DNA of 64,000 nucleotides from Aphanomyces cochlioides (lineage: Eukaryota; Oomycota; Saprolegniomycetes; Saprolegniales; Verrucalvaceae), in the NCBI GenBank assembly GCA_019828595.1, contig JAHQRK010000013.1, forward strand, positions 837,501-901,500. Direction: 5' to 3'. Of the stretch, positions 1 to 10,200 are shown piece by piece. The notes beneath the pieces were generated by a model. It was not told where the DNA came from. It saw only the letters and a program-made list of their open reading frames with translations, and searched no databases. The first letter of the stretch is position 1. Each line of letters starts with the position of its first letter. The position numbers were made by a program, and so were the translations under genes.

Positions 1-2
1 GC

Positions 3-134
3 CGAAAACAAACAGTCAATCGTGGATACCAACGACTGTATTTGCTCCAAGACATACTCAAACTCGTGGAGGAATCAAAGCAAGAGGCAGTTGCAACTAC
101 AGCTGCACTGCGTGATGAATGTTCGACAGTCTAG
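3..134 (+). pseudogene. 3' end of an F-box/zinc-segment family member (cut by window edge)
   Basis: Read from base 3, this frame gives RKQTVNRGYQRLYLLQDIL followed by KLVEES and a stop at 132-134. That aligns residue by residue with the C-terminus of the complete family members at 902 and 2303 (SRTQAVYRGYRRLFKL, then DVLELV). Only the last ~44 residues are in the window. It is the first of eight copies of this family in the first 16 kb. Whether the upstream part is intact cannot be seen, so it may be a normal gene cut by the window edge. The tail is longer than in the paralogues and lysine/glutamate rich. Confidence 0.75.
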
Positions 135-299
135 TCCAGCGCATTTTTAGGATTTGGAGGTCGTGGAAGTCTTCATGACACTGAAATCAACTTTTATTCC
201 TAATAAACTCATTCAATCGCGAATCCTTGCTGTCGGCGGAGTCCATGAGGCACGGTTGGACGCGTCCTGATGATGACAAAGCCTGCAAATTAGGAAGTC

Positions 300-640
300 G
301 CAGAGCCTCCGAAAAATATATTCTCAAAAAATATATTTAAATATTTTGTAAAAATATATTTATTTCTACGACACTGGAATTTGAATATATTTATTTCTCA
401 AGGACATTATTTCGTGCAACCATATTTTGATCTCCACAAGACACATTTTCAGGCGGATGGTTGCGATATGTACAAATATGAAGCTACTAAAAGGTTGAAT
501 AAAGGTTTATACTGCTTGATTAACGGCCATCGGGATATAATAGAACTTGAAAAACGAGAAATAAATATATTCTCAATATTTTTGGTCAAATATATTTATT
601 TCTACCCAACTGGAATATGAATATATTTATTTTTCTTCTT
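300..640. repeat. AT-rich repeat stretch with direct and inverted copies
   Basis: A strongly AT-rich intergenic stretch between two F-box family members. A unit containing AATATATTTATTTCTAC and ending near GAATATATTTATTT occurs at about 349-399 and again at about 586-632. A 17-base inverted match (gaatatatttatttctc at 383-399, its complement at 556-572) lies between them. The 79-codon open frame at 381-620 has AT-driven composition and no recognisable domain, so I do not call it a gene. The rest of 135-862 shows nothing else. Confidence 0.5.
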
Positions 641-901
641 TGAAAAATTGAATAAATAAAATATACTATTTTCGGAGCCAATGTTCTGAGCTTCATGCTT
701 CGATCATCTACAAACTTTTTAAAGCCTGTAGGAGTCTGCTCCAGCTAATGAAGTAGTCGTCGAAAGAGGCATTCTCTATCTCAAGTTTGTGATTTTCCCA
801 CTGGAAAAGATTTCGAGGTCTGCAGAAACCTTGGCGGGAAGTTTCGGCGGTGCCCTTTCTCTGTGGAACTTTTCAATTTTGACCGACGAACACGTTGGAA
901 C

Positions 902-1564
902 ATGGCAATCATATGGCCATTTGGAAAAGGATGTCAGTTCGGCAAGACAACGACAGAGGCAACGTCGACTACAATGGCAGAGGCACCGACGAAGAGAAAG
1001 CGCACGACGGATTTACTCAAGCGACCGCCGACTCTAGCACATGTTGAGTTTCTAGGTCCGGTTCCTCAGGGTGTCTTCGTCTCGACAATCGCGTCGTGGG
1101 CGTTTGGACTCCTGGACTTGAAGGACTTGCTCACGCTGTCGTTGGTCTCCCGCAGCTTTTACTACTCGATGGACCATCCTTACTGGGAAGAGATTGTCGG
1201 CGCACCGCGGTTTCAACCAATGTATAAAGTGGCTGCGTTTGCCAAACTCAATCCTCGACAACGAGCGATTCGCATCATGACCAAGCGCACATGCATCCAC
1301 TGTCGACAAATCCAACAGAGTGACATCAAACCACTGCGTCCACGTCAGGAAGCTTACATGGTTTGCAAAAAGTGCGCTGACTTGCCATTGTTTGCTGAAA
1401 TCCAATACTCCGACGCGATTGAAAAGTACGGACTCACGCGGAAGCAACTCGTGACCCTTCCAAGTCGAACACAGGCAGTCTATCGCGGATATCGTCGACT
1501 ATTCAAGCTCAACGACGTCCTCGAGCTCGTGAAATCAGTGCGTCGGAACTCAACAGAGCCATAG
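902..1564 (+). CDS. F-box-like protein with C-terminal CxxC...CxxC zinc-binding segment (family copy 2)
   Basis: Intact single-exon gene. A basic N-terminus (TKRKRTTDLLKRPP) is followed by an F-box-like segment: Leu-Gly-Pro-Val-Pro then LLDLKDLLTLSLVSRSFYY and a Trp in PYWEEIV. F-box proteins usually act as substrate adaptors of SCF ubiquitin ligases. Next come CIHC and CKKC about 28 residues apart, then an acidic/hydrophobic helix (AIEKYGLTRKQL) that recalls the region after the zinc finger of XPA proteins; the XPA comparison is my inference. The frame is open from ATG 863, but an Inr-like sequence (aacttttcaattttgac) sits at about 867-884, so the ATG at 902 is preferred; 974 is also possible. 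Its closest relative in the window is the broken copy at 2967. Confidence 0.75.
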   Translation: MAIIWPFGKGCQFGKTTTEATSTTMAEAPTKRKRTTDLLKRPPTLAHVEFLGPVPQGVFVSTIASWAFGLLDLKDLLTLSLVSRSFYYSMDHPYWEEIVGAPRFQPMYKVAAFAKLNPRQRAIRIMTKRTCIHCRQIQQSDIKPLRPRQEAYMVCKKCADLPLFAEIQYSDAIEKYGLTRKQLVTLPSRTQAVYRGYRRLFKLNDVLELVKSVRRNSTEP

Positions 1565-1688
1565 TCTTGACACAGTTATCACGATGCCGTCTTGGCATAT
1601 TAGTGCTTTCATCACAAATCACTCGGACAAATCCAGCAGCGGGAACAATATAGCTCAACTTAGATTAAGGTAATCGTAGCCTGTCAGT

Positions 1689-2303
1689 CTATGGCTGTTT
1701 CGAGTCGTGATGCAATTCTTCCACGAGATCGAGCACGTCTTTCAGCTTGAATAGTCGTCGATATCCACAGTAGACGGCTTGTTTTCGGCTTGGGAGAGTC
1801 ATCAGTTGGTCTCGCGTGAGTTCGTACTTGTTAATTGCAGCAGTGTATTGGATTTCAGCAAACAATGGCAAGTCAGCGCATCTTTGACAAACCATGTAAG
1901 CTTCCTGGCGTGGGCGCAGTGGTTTGATGTCGTTTTGTTGAATTTGTCGACAGTGGATGCACATGCGCTTGGTCATAATGCGAATCGCTCGTTGTCGAGG
2001 ATTGAGTTTTGCAAACGCTGCCACTTTGTACATCGATTGAAACTTTGGTGCTTGGACGATGCCTTCCCAGTATGTATGATTCATCGTGTAGTAGAAGCTG
2101 CGCGAAACCATCGACAGCGTCAGCAAGTCCTTTAAATCGAGGAATCCATGTGTCCACGACGCAATCGTGTCAAAGAAAACATGCTGAGGAAGCGGTCCGA
2201 CGAAATTCATATTGGCCAACGTCGGTGGCCGTTTGAGTAGATCCATCGTGCGACGCTTCTTCGTCTTGGGGGCTTCATCCGACTGTGCTTTGCGTGGTGG
2301 CAT
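1689..2303 (-). CDS. F-box-like/zinc-segment protein (family copy 3)
   Basis: Intact frame of 204 codons reading leftwards from ATG 2303. Order: basic start MPPRKAQSDEAPKTKKRR, F-box-like segment (VGPLPQHVFFDTIASW, DLKDLLTLSMVSRSFYY, YWEGIV), paired cysteines CIHC and CQRC, then NKYELTRDQLMTLPSRKQ and a leucine-rich tail. The frame is open from an ATG at 2330, but that ATG overlaps the Inr/FPR core promoter match at 2311-2326, so transcription probably starts downstream of it. It is convergent with the copy at 902-1564 (125 bp apart). Its 5' half and upstream DNA are present a second time, inverted, at 9256-9880. Predicted role: SCF-type adaptor or zinc-binding protein of unknown partner. Confidence 0.75.
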   Translation of the reverse strand: MPPRKAQSDEAPKTKKRRTMDLLKRPPTLANMNFVGPLPQHVFFDTIASWTHGFLDLKDLLTLSMVSRSFYYTMNHTYWEGIVQAPKFQSMYKVAAFAKLNPRQRAIRIMTKRMCIHCRQIQQNDIKPLRPRQEAYMVCQRCADLPLFAEIQYTAAINKYELTRDQLMTLPSRKQAVYCGYRRLFKLKDVLDLVEELHHDSKQP

Positions 2304-2598
2304 GTCCAAGGCGAATTTGAAAATGACCATCGAGAGACGATATCTCGTCGCTGTCGCCTAACGTCATAGCTGAGTGCTGGTCGACGGCACCCATGTTGGT
2401 CAATAGGGCGACGCCCAAAACGACCACTTCCGTTGGTTCAGGACAGTCGGTAGTGGGCTCAGTCGACTTGGTTTGGTCTAGTTATAGCTAATGAATGCAT
2501 GTAGATTGTACCGCGTCAATCGTAGGGGTAGATTTGACCAAAGTGCTGGAAGGATTTGGATGACGACCAATCGTCGACGACAATTTGTGGAAATTTCC
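1973..2598. repeat. Left arm of a ~625-bp inverted duplication
   Basis: This segment (promoter, upstream DNA and 5' half of F-box copy 3) is nearly identical, in inverted orientation, to 9256-9880. The match ends abruptly at about 2598 (gtggaaattt/cc) and at about 1973 (inside the codons after RIM). The two arms now flank 6.6 kb that includes F-box copy 4 and the pogo element. Confidence 0.7.
2311..2326 (-). promoter_or_regulatory. Oomycete Inr/FPR-type core promoter of copy 3
   Basis: On the minus strand the sequence TCATTTTCAAATTCGC lies 8 bases before ATG 2303. It matches the published oomycete initiator plus flanking-promoter-region consensus (TCATTYYNCAWTTT type). The same 16-mer occurs at 9527-9542 and, with one change, at 13138-13153 before paralogous genes. 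Confidence 0.6.
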
Positions 2599-2966
2599 AG
2601 ACCAGTTAGCAGGTACACTCAAGTTTGCAGGATCTTCTCGACGCGCCGCCTTGGTCGTGCAAAGTCTAACATTTCGGAGGGGGTCGCGTTCAAGATTTAC
2701 CAGGTGTTAAATATCATATAATTAGAGGTAAATATGATTTATTAGGTGTACGCAAAACTTCAAGATCAAAATATGGTACAAATACAAAATAGTTTTAACT
2801 TGCATGACTTCTATGACGAGCTCGATGCGTGGTACTTATATAAGCAGCTAGATTTGAAGATGCTTTAACTTGTCGTCGTGACAACACGTCAGCCAAGTAC
2901 AATTACAATTTCGGCCAATCGACCAACTCGACATGGCGGCATGACGTTTCAACATTACGTTTTGCC
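2599..2966. other. Intergenic DNA with a TATA-like box
   Basis: No gene seen. A TTATATAAG sequence at 2836-2844 lies about 120 bp before the start of F-box copy 4 and could be its TATA box. An open frame at 2491-2721 is only the flank of the inverted duplication read through. Confidence 0.35.
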
Positions 2967-3581
2967 ATGACAAAGACGGCAGCAAAGTCAACAACGACGG
3001 CCGAAGTGCCGACGAAGAGGAAGCGCACCACCGATTTACTCAAGCGACCGCCGACTCTAGGGCATGTTGAGTTTCTTGGACCAGTTCCTCAGGATGTTTT
3101 CTTCTCGACAATCGCGTCGTGGACATTTGGACTCCTGGACTTGAAGGATTTGCTGACACTGTCGTTGGTCTCCCGCAGCTTTTACTACTCGATGGACCAT
3201 CCTTACTGGGAAGAGATTGTCGGCGCACCGCGGTTTCAACCAATGTACAAAGTGGCTGCGTTTGCCAAACTCAATCCTCGACAACGAGCGATTCGTATTA
3301 TGACCAAGCGCACGTGCCTTCACTGTCAATAAATCCAACCTAGTGATATCAGCCCATTGCGTCCAAGCCAGGAAGCATTCATGGTTTGCAAAAAATGCGC
3401 TGACCTGCCATTGTTTATCGAGACACAATTCTTTGATGCGATTGACCATTACGGACTCACGCGGAAGCAAGTCATGGCGATTCCAAGCCAACGACAAATT
3501 ATTGGATACCATCGACTGCGTAAGCTCAACGATGGCCTCAAATCCGAGCAAGATGTGCGCCAGAGTTCTGAAGAACCATGA
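2967..3581 (+). pseudogene. F-box-like/zinc-segment family copy 4, broken by a stop
   Basis: Very close to copy 2 through the F-box-like segment and the first zinc pair (CLHC), then an in-frame TAA at 3330-3332 where copy 2 has CAA (Gln). The same frame continues after the stop with QPSDISPLRPSQEAFMVC, KKCADLPLF, HYGLTRKQVMAIPSQ and a shortened tail (two codons missing near IIGYHRLRKL), ending at 3581. One nonsense change therefore truncates a 204-codon gene after 121 codons. The product lacks the second CxxC pair and the C-terminal helix, so it is probably non-functional unless read through. Confidence 0.8.
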
Positions 3582-4125
3582 ACTTTCAAATTCAGATGCA
3601 GGATCGCTGTGAATTCGGCAATCAATGAAGTAAACGAGCAGGAGGATCCCAGTGTCATCTCGACGTTGTCTTAACATGCAAACGCTCCTTGGAGACGTCG
3701 AATTTGCGGCAAACACCGCTTTAACGAGAAGTGAAAATACTGTGGGATGGTCGGATCAGTGAAGTCTGAGCTTCTCGCCGCAAGAAAAGGGGGGTGGAAG
3801 GTTAGAGGTCGCCTGGGGCTTTTAGGTGAGCCAGACGCGATCGAAGGAAATGGAGAGGCACGACTGTGGGTTGAAAGTCCGCAGTAGTTGACCGCTGCTG
3901 GGGGAGAGGACGGGAAGGGGGGTTGGTTGCTCGGTTGCCCACGAGCTACGCCTAGCGTTGACTGGCGTTGGTGAGGGTGATTGACGGTGCGGGTTTTCGA
4001 CAGACCCACGGAACTCCTGCAAACTTCTTGGCGCTTAAACTCTCTCGACGGAACGCCACAAACTTAGAGGTTCATTCAACGCCAGCCAAAAAGAGCTCTG
4101 AAAAACTAACTACTCTTCTCTTTGC
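3582..4125. other. Gene-free spacer left of the pogo element
   Basis: No recognisable gene. A G-rich patch (gggagaggacggg) lies around 3899-3913. Minus-strand open frames at 3671-4022 encode proline/serine-rich sequence without homology that I can see. Confidence 0.3.
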
Positions 4126-4390
4126 TACAGAGGTCTGGGAAATTTAAGACCACAGAAAAATGCTCGTTGATTGGCCAGTTTCAAGTTCAACGTGACTCTT
4201 ACACCTTCTATATATAATATCCTATATTATATGAGGTGCCAGAAAACAAAAAGTGTCTTCCTTACCTTTTTTAATTTTCGAGAAAATCGCATTTGAACAT
4301 TTTGCATGACTTCGATACATGAGAGCTGACCTTCGTTCAAAATCGAAAAAAACAGTTCGCATAAAAAACACACAGAATTGTACTTTTCCT

Positions 4391-5016
4391 ATGGAGGCCG
4401 ACTCCGAGGCTGACGCCAACACTGTGCCAACGAACTCATCTCCTCAGATTGATCTACTTGCTAGAGCAGCAGCTCTTACCTCAACGGAATGCTGTCAACG
4501 CAACTGCATGCTCGGGAAGGAGCAACAAATACTGCATTTTTTGGAGTCAGCACAGTCATTTAACAAGGCACAGCTCAATGCTTGCCTACACACAACCTTG
4601 GCATTATGCCCAACGATTGATGCTGAGGTTGAAGGAAAACGAAAGCGCGGAAAAGGAATACGAACAAGTCATGTCTACGCTGTCCCTTTTGTTGGAATTG
4701 TTTGCAGACTTGCGTTCCTTGATTGTTCTCTATCTCTACGACAAAGCTTACTGCCGCCCGGGCTAACGTTCAAGAAGGATCTTTGCTCGCTCCAATACAC
4801 CGCAACGTTGGGAACAAAAACAGCCAAGATGACTTGGATATGGCCATGAAGACAAAAATGACACGAGCTCGGGCGAGAAGTGCAAGATTAAAAGCTGTTC
4901 AGCCAAACAAACGCATTGAGCTGGTGCCAACAAGCACAGACGATAGCCCTTCATTTGCAATTGTAGCGTCGGGCGTCGCAGAGGAAGAAGACGACTTGGA
5001 AGCTGTGCAGTTGTAG
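4391..5016 (+). pseudogene. Relic of a CC...C-type transposase-like gene inside the pogo element
   Basis: Starting at ATG 4391 the frame gives an acidic leader, then ECCQRNCMLGKEQQILHFL, a motif with three cysteines, and later VYAVPFVGIVCRLAFLDC. At about 4720 the reading has to jump frame to continue as ISTTKLTAARANVQEGSLLA, HRNVGNKNSQ and a basic/acidic tail ending at 5016. The CC...C start followed by a VC..AF....G.S...L block resembles the N-terminal part of a widespread class of eukaryotic DDE transposase-like proteins that I cannot name with confidence. The catalytic half is absent. It lies between the pogo left end and the pogo transposase and is transcribed toward it. It could be an earlier insertion or a captured passenger. 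Confidence 0.45.
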
Positions 5017-5040
5017 ATTGAATAAGAGATTTCTTCAGTC

Positions 5041-5162
5041 TTCAAAACAAAATCAGCCTTATTGCCGCCACGGAAATCGAAAAGTAGCTAAATGTCAATG
5101 CGGAAATCAAAATCAGTCTAATTGACACTCACGAAATCAAAATCAGTCTTAATGACATCGAT
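5041..5162. repeat. Short degenerate tandem repeat (~30 bp)
   Basis: Units containing AAATCAAAATCAGTCT followed by AATTGAC/AATGAC occur at about 5102-5131 and 5132-5160, with more diverged units (AAAATCAGCCTTATTG) from 5047. Probably subterminal repeat DNA of the pogo element or of the nested relic. Confidence 0.4.
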
Positions 5163-6450
5163 TTGTTTTAAACATCTGTAAAAAACATTTCCTAACAATG
5201 TTTCGAGGAATTTGTATGTCTTTTAGTTCGAAACAATCGAAGAGAACATTATCATGCGATTCTGCATAAAAAACGCTATCGAAAGGTGCAAATATCTCAA
5301 AATGACATTTTTGGAGATTTGATGTCATGCGCGTCAGTCCATGCGCCATAACTTTTGATTGAGAGCACTTCAGGAGGAGTTTAAGGTGTCAAAATGCAGC
5401 TTAGAGTTTCTAGAAGATCATGCAATAGCTAACTCAAACGTTGCACAATGGTTGATAAGCCACTTTATCAGTTCTGGCACCTCAGTGCTGTTGAGTAAGA
5501 GATCCTGCAATTGCATATACTACAAAACTAAATACAGAATCCCAATGACCCAGTAGAGCATTGTTTTGATCCATATGAAAACTGTATGAATCAATACAGT
5601 TTTCAAGAAACACAGAAACCTCCATAAATTAATATTGATGATGTGCCTGTCGAGGATGCAATTCATTCAAGAACTCGATGTGATCAAAGAAAAGGAAAAT
5701 GAACAATGCTGAATTAACCTTCTTTAGGCAACGCTTTCTTGAAACTAGATCTAATTGTTTCAGAGCTAATTGCATTCCAAGCTGCAATGGCTCGTTCAAT
5801 CGTAGCCTTTCTCTTTCCTTTGGCTGTTCGTTGCGTTGTTGTTTCGGCAAGCCACATTCTCCGTAAAATACTCTTGAAGGGGCCCATGACGCCCATGTCC
5901 AAAGGCTGCAACACCGAGGTGCAATTCTTTGGGAGAGGAGAGAGGTAAGAACTCAATTCTTCCTCAACAATAGAGACGCTCTCTTCGCTGACATGCGCGG
6001 CAAACTTGTCAACAACAAATAGTGTTGGTCCGCGCAATTCAGGTCTAAATAGTGTTAAACATAAATAGAGTGAAATTTGAATAGTACCTCATCAGCTCAT
6101 GAAGGAAATATTTCCATCCATCACTGTCCATCCAGGCATTCTTTTGAACAAAATATAGGTGCTCTTGAGGATATTCGCGTAATTCATCTTGCTCAATGTA
6201 TCCACCATTTCACCCTTAATGATGAACAGTATTGGTAGTTTTTCACCTGTAAATAGTGTTAGAAGCAGTTAGTATAACACTAATTTATACCATTGCTGCG
6301 AGCAGAAAGCACCGCGGTTAAACGAGCGGACGACTTTTCACTCGAGTTCACAGAGGTATCTTGGCCGATCTGTGCCCATAGATACCGAGGAGGAGTATCA
6401 TAATAGATACCCGTTTCGTCTACATTAATGATATTTTCGTTAGTTATATA

Positions 6451-8018
6451 CAGTGCTGTGCGAAACGTTAGGACATACGCGATATCGGCCGCACTACAGC
6501 TAGAGCTGTAGAAAGACTCATCGCAGAAACATCAAATACTATCGTACAGGTGTATCCATGGTTGCAGTGCATCTAACAGTGTTGAAGTGTTGCTAGAAAC
6601 AGCAGAATCAAGGCAAATAGCTCTAGCAGTGTGTGCGAAAAGTTAGGACACTTGCGAAACTCGTTGATCATGGACGGAAACGATACTGTATTATGCCTTG
6701 AGCGTAGTCTAGTACTTAATTGTCTTCCCATGAGCCTGTAAAACGTCAATACAGCGTGATTTCATGCTGCAAACAAGATTTCTCAAGTATGATTGATCAA
6801 GCAAGTTCCAATGCATCAAAATTGCAGATTTCAAGGCCTCTTTTGACTCGTATTGTTTTCCATTGGCGTAAACACGTTGCTTGAGATATCCCCACACGTT
6901 TTCAAAGGGATTCAGATCAGGAGACAAGGCTGGCCAGTCTAAAAGAGAAATATTTTGATCCTGAAAAAAAGACATCGTCTCTTTGGACGTGTGAATGGAG
7001 GCATTATCTTGCTGAAAAATGAAGTCTTCACCAAAATAAGCATGGGCTGAGGGAAGCAAGTAGTCAGACAAGGTAAAAATGTAATCACTCGAGTTTTGAC
7101 CACCCTCCAAAAAGCAAATTTCGCATTTTCCATCGGCCCAAAATGCACCCCACACCATGACTGAGCCGCCGCCATTTTGACGACTGAAAGCAACCTTCTT
7201 TTCGCGTCCAATGCAGTGCCAATATGATTTCAATCCATCGGGGCCGTCAAGGTTCCATTTTTTTTCGTCGGAAAAGATAACTGTGCTCCATTTCTGGGGT
7301 CCAAAGTCGACATGTTTTTCAGCAAATTTGAGTCTTGCCTACATGTGGGCAGGGGTTAATTTTGGAGCTTGATTCATCTTGATATACTCAAATCGCTCAG
7401 ACGAATAGATGAGGCGTGAGAGGGTTGTACGATGAACATTGTATTTCGGATTTTCAGCAAGTTTCGCCACACTTGTATCTTCTCTGGCCATTGTAATGAA
7501 GACATGACGTTTGTCGCGATCGCTCAGCTTGCATGGTCTTCCACCACCAAATCGTTGGCCGTATCCCGTTGGGTCAAGCAGGTAGTTTCTCACAACATTC
7601 CGACTTCGTTTGACGTATGCTGCCGTTTGCGCGACGTTTAGACCGAATTCAACACACACATCAATTTTTCCACGCTCGAGTTCCGTGAGCTGACTACCAC
7701 GGCCCATTCAACTTGTTGTAAGTGCTCACAGTCGAGAATATCGTTAAGTGAAGGGCGAGAAGTATGCTTGGTGGCGGTAAAGCATTTCAAAATTCAAATT
7801 TTCGGTTTGTTTAGTGCATGTCCTATCGTTTCGCACAGGAGCAAAAACCGAAACTAGTCTGTATTGTAGCCAATTTCGAATGAAATCTTCCAAAGCGCTG
7901 ACTGTTTAATACAGAACGAATCTGCCAATAGAACAGTACCCGTGGAAGTGAATAAACTCCAAGAAATTATTCATGTAATGAAGGAATACAATGTGCCCTA
8001 TCGTTTCGCACAGCACTG
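6451..8018. mobile_element. Tc1/mariner element nested in the pogo transposase gene
   Basis: A 1568-bp element bounded by inverted repeats starting CAGTGCTGTGCGAAACG (left at 6451, right ending 8018), about 29 bp with four mismatches. TA flanks both sides (6449-6450 and 8019-8020). It carries one transposase gene on the minus strand. A partial copy of the end motif (cctatcgtttcgcacag) also occurs internally at about 7823-7839. The insertion point lies in the pogo coding region just before its first catalytic Asp. Confidence 0.88.
6709..7707 (-). pseudogene. Tc1/mariner transposase, DD34E, one premature stop
   Basis: Minus-strand frame of 332 codons. The N-terminal half has two helix-turn-helix regions (LTELERGKIDVCVEFGLNVA and GGRPCKLSDRDKRHV) for end binding. 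The C-terminal half has the catalytic triad: IFSDEKKW, FQQDNASIHTS and LNPFENVWGYLK, with exactly 34 residues between the second Asp and the Glu. A single in-frame TAG at 7339-7341 (after KLTPAHM) separates the halves, and the same frame continues as ARLKFAEKHVDFG. No other lesion was seen, so the gene is one substitution away from being open. Confidence 0.85.
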
Positions 8019-8727
8019 TACCTATAGTCTCGCCAAAATTGATCACAGAACTTCTTTTTCGTGTCGCGCAGTTCTTCACGTGTCAATGGACACGAAGATG
8101 TTGATGCACGCCGCCATGAAAAGTTGTGGCGAATGGCGAATTCACGGCAAAGTGACCCAATATTCTTGTATGGGTCACTGATACACTCACATGAAGCGAG
8201 GTAATCGCGTAGCCATTCTGAGTGGTGCGATTTCAAATATTGGACCATGTGAAAAGTACTAAGAGGCCTTCGCTTCTCGCGTAGAAACTCCATGAATTGG
8301 AGAAGGCTCCAATGAATGCAACAAATAACAATAACATATTATATTATATCCTTACTTCAGGCTGAGGTAATATACATGGTCTCCTTGGTCCTGGCGATCT
8401 CTTCGCTTTGGAAGGAAGTGATACCAACGCTTGAGGTTTCCATTTGCGTATCGTTTCTTATGATATGCTCGTGGCTTGGGCAACGGCTTGTATACCTTGC
8501 TCTTCTACAGCACGTACGATCTTCAGCTTGTAGGCAGCGGTGTATGACCGCCGCAGTTTGGCCAAGTTTTCTTGCTTTTCTGACATTGTGTCAGAACTTT
8601 TGTGGCCATCAAGTTCGGGCTGTCATCCTGTCATTTCAATTAATCGTCATAATTAATATTATTAATTTTGGAAGTTCGATAGTGGGTTAGGGTTGCTGTG
8701 TGGTCTTAAATTTCCCAGACCTCTGTA

Positions 8728-9255
8728 CTCCTAACCTCGCACGCAAGCTTCGTAATTTCTCTGTCCTTGCTCCTCGATTGGTCTCCTAGTCTTGGTCATT
8801 CTCGCAATTGGCCATAAGTCGCCATGACACACCACTGCAGGCTGTCTTGCACCGCCTTCCGTCTGGTCGGCCCATCTTCATTGGTGGGCAATGCGTTGGC
8901 TCGCTGCAACCGGCCTTTTCCACTCGGGCTGCGCACGGCTTGGTCGAAATTCGCACACAATCAAGCACCGAAATCCACTCGCCGTCCACTGTGATTGGCG
9001 CTCGTCTGCCAGTAAGATCTCTTCTCCGTGTGTCGGACGTGCGTTGGATCGGTTACGCGAGTGGCGGCTCGCTTTGCCACAATACTATTTGTATGCTTAA
9101 CACGTTGACATCGGGAGTGTACTGTACAGTCGTCGCCAATTCACTCAGTCAATGCCAGCGATGAGGATCTCGTCGTGAGCTAAAATTGTTCCCGCTGCAT
9201 TTGTTGATGCCTTGACTTCCCGCCACAAATCCAGCGACGACGGTCACAACCCGGT
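8728..9255. other. Gene-free spacer right of the pogo element
   Basis: No recognisable coding sequence. A plus-strand open frame at 8808-9164 shows no domain, biased composition or homology to the cluster. Confidence 0.3.
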
Positions 9256-9880
9256 GAAATTTCCACAAATTGTCGTCGACGATTGGTCGTCATCCAAATC
9301 CTTCCAGCACTTTGGTCAAATCTGCCACTACGATTGACGCGGTACAATCTACATGCATTCATTAGCTATAACTAGACCAAACCAAGTCGACTGAGCCCAC
9401 TACCGACTGTCCTGAACCAACGGAAGTGGTCGTTTTGGGCGTCGCCCTATTGACCAACATGGGTGCCGTCGACCAGCACTCAGCTATGACGTTAGGCGAC
9501 AGCGACGAGATATCGTCTCTCGATGGTCATTTTCAAATTCGCCTTGGACATGCCACCACGCAAAGCACAGTCGGATGAAGCCCCCAAGACGAAGAAGCGT
9601 CGCACGATGGATCTACTCAAACGGCCACCGACGTTGGCCAATATGAATTTCGTCGGACCGCTTCCTCAGCATGTTTTCTTTGACACGATTGCGTCGTGGA
9701 CACATGGATTCCTCGATTTAAAGGACTTGCTGACGCTGTCGATGGTTTCGCGCAGCTTCTACTACACGATGAATCATACGTACTGGGAAGGCATCGTCCA
9801 AGCGCCAAGTTTCAACCGATGTACAAAGTGGCAGCGTTTGCCAAACTCAATCCTCGACAACGAGCGATTCGCATTATGAA
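9256..9880. repeat. Right arm of the ~625-bp inverted duplication
   Basis: Inverted, nearly identical copy of 1973-2598. It covers upstream DNA, promoter and the first ~110 codons of an F-box family gene. Identity stops at about 9880 inside the coding region, after which copy 5 is clearly a different subfamily. Confidence 0.7.
9527..9542 (+). promoter_or_regulatory. Inr/FPR-type core promoter of copy 5
   Basis: TCATTTTCAAATTCGC ends 7 bases before ATG 9550 and matches the oomycete initiator/FPR consensus. It implies that the ATG at 9523, which overlaps it, is not the translation start. Confidence 0.6.
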
Positions 9881-10181
9881 GAAGCGAATGTGCACACAAT
9901 GTCGCCAGATTCAGCTCAGCGATATTCGTCCCCTGCGTCCTCATCATGAGGCCTTTATGGTTTGTCCAACGTGCGCTCCATTGCCACCGTACGCCGAGAT
10001 CCTGTACACAAATGCAATCAAGCAATACGGCCTGAAGCGCGACCAGCTCGAGAAAATCCCCAGCCGAAAGCAATTTATCATGTGTGGCTACCGCCGGTGG
10101 TTCAAGCTCAAGGATATCATCGAACTCGCGGAACATGAAAAGCAGTATGTCGAAGTGTGTCAATTATTACTATGCGATTAA
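9550..10181 (+). pseudogene. F-box-like/zinc-segment family copy 5, chimeric and frameshifted
   Basis: From ATG 9550 the protein is nearly identical to copy 3 through YWEGIVQAP. A one-base deletion at about 9808 (CCAAAG reduced to CCAAG) then shifts the frame. The other frame resumes KFQPMYKVAAFAKLNPRQRA and continues with CTQC, CPTC, KQYGLKRDQLEKIPSR and an unusual tail (VEVCQLLLCD) to 10181. Up to about 9880 the DNA equals copy 3; after that it matches copies 6 and 7 better (LKRDQL/LKRKQL). The gene therefore looks like a recombinant of two subfamilies, later inactivated by the frameshift. Confidence 0.75.
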
Positions 10182-10200
10182 CAGCTTGGTCAAGTTTTTA

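Larger units (their letters stand above)
5714..8586 (-). pseudogene. pogo-type transposase, spliced, split by a Tc1 element
   Basis: The minus strand from ATG 8586 gives a psq/CENP-B-type helix-turn-helix (YTAAYKLKIVRAVEEQG) with an in-frame TAA shortly after. An intron (about 8307-8355) is followed by the second DNA-binding domain (8293-8019: CREFAIRHNFSWRRAS). The Tc1 element 6451-8018 then interrupts. The catalytic core resumes with NVDETGIYYD (first Asp), introns 6247-6290 and 6045-6087 (both GT-AG, 44 and 43 bp), VVDKFAAHVS (second Asp) and LQPLDMGVMGPFK (third Asp), ending at 5714. A one-base deletion near 6220 breaks the frame between KGE and EQDELREYP. The DDD order identifies the pogo/Tigger (DDE_1) group. 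It is inactive through stop, frameshift and insertion. Confidence 0.8.
4128..8725. mobile_element. pogo-like DNA transposon with TA target duplication, nested Tc1 insertion
   Basis: Ends are perfect 27-bp inverted repeats (4128-4154 and 8699-8725, beginning CAGAGGTCTGGG), each flanked by TA (4126-4127, 8726-8727), as expected for the Tc1/mariner/pogo superfamily. Inside are a pogo-type transposase on the minus strand (5714-8586), interrupted by a complete Tc1/mariner element (6451-8018), and a plus-strand relic of an unrelated transposase-like gene (4391-5016). The element sits between F-box copies 4 and 5. The transposase carries stops and frameshifts, so the element is dead, although its ends are still perfect. 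Confidence 0.85.
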
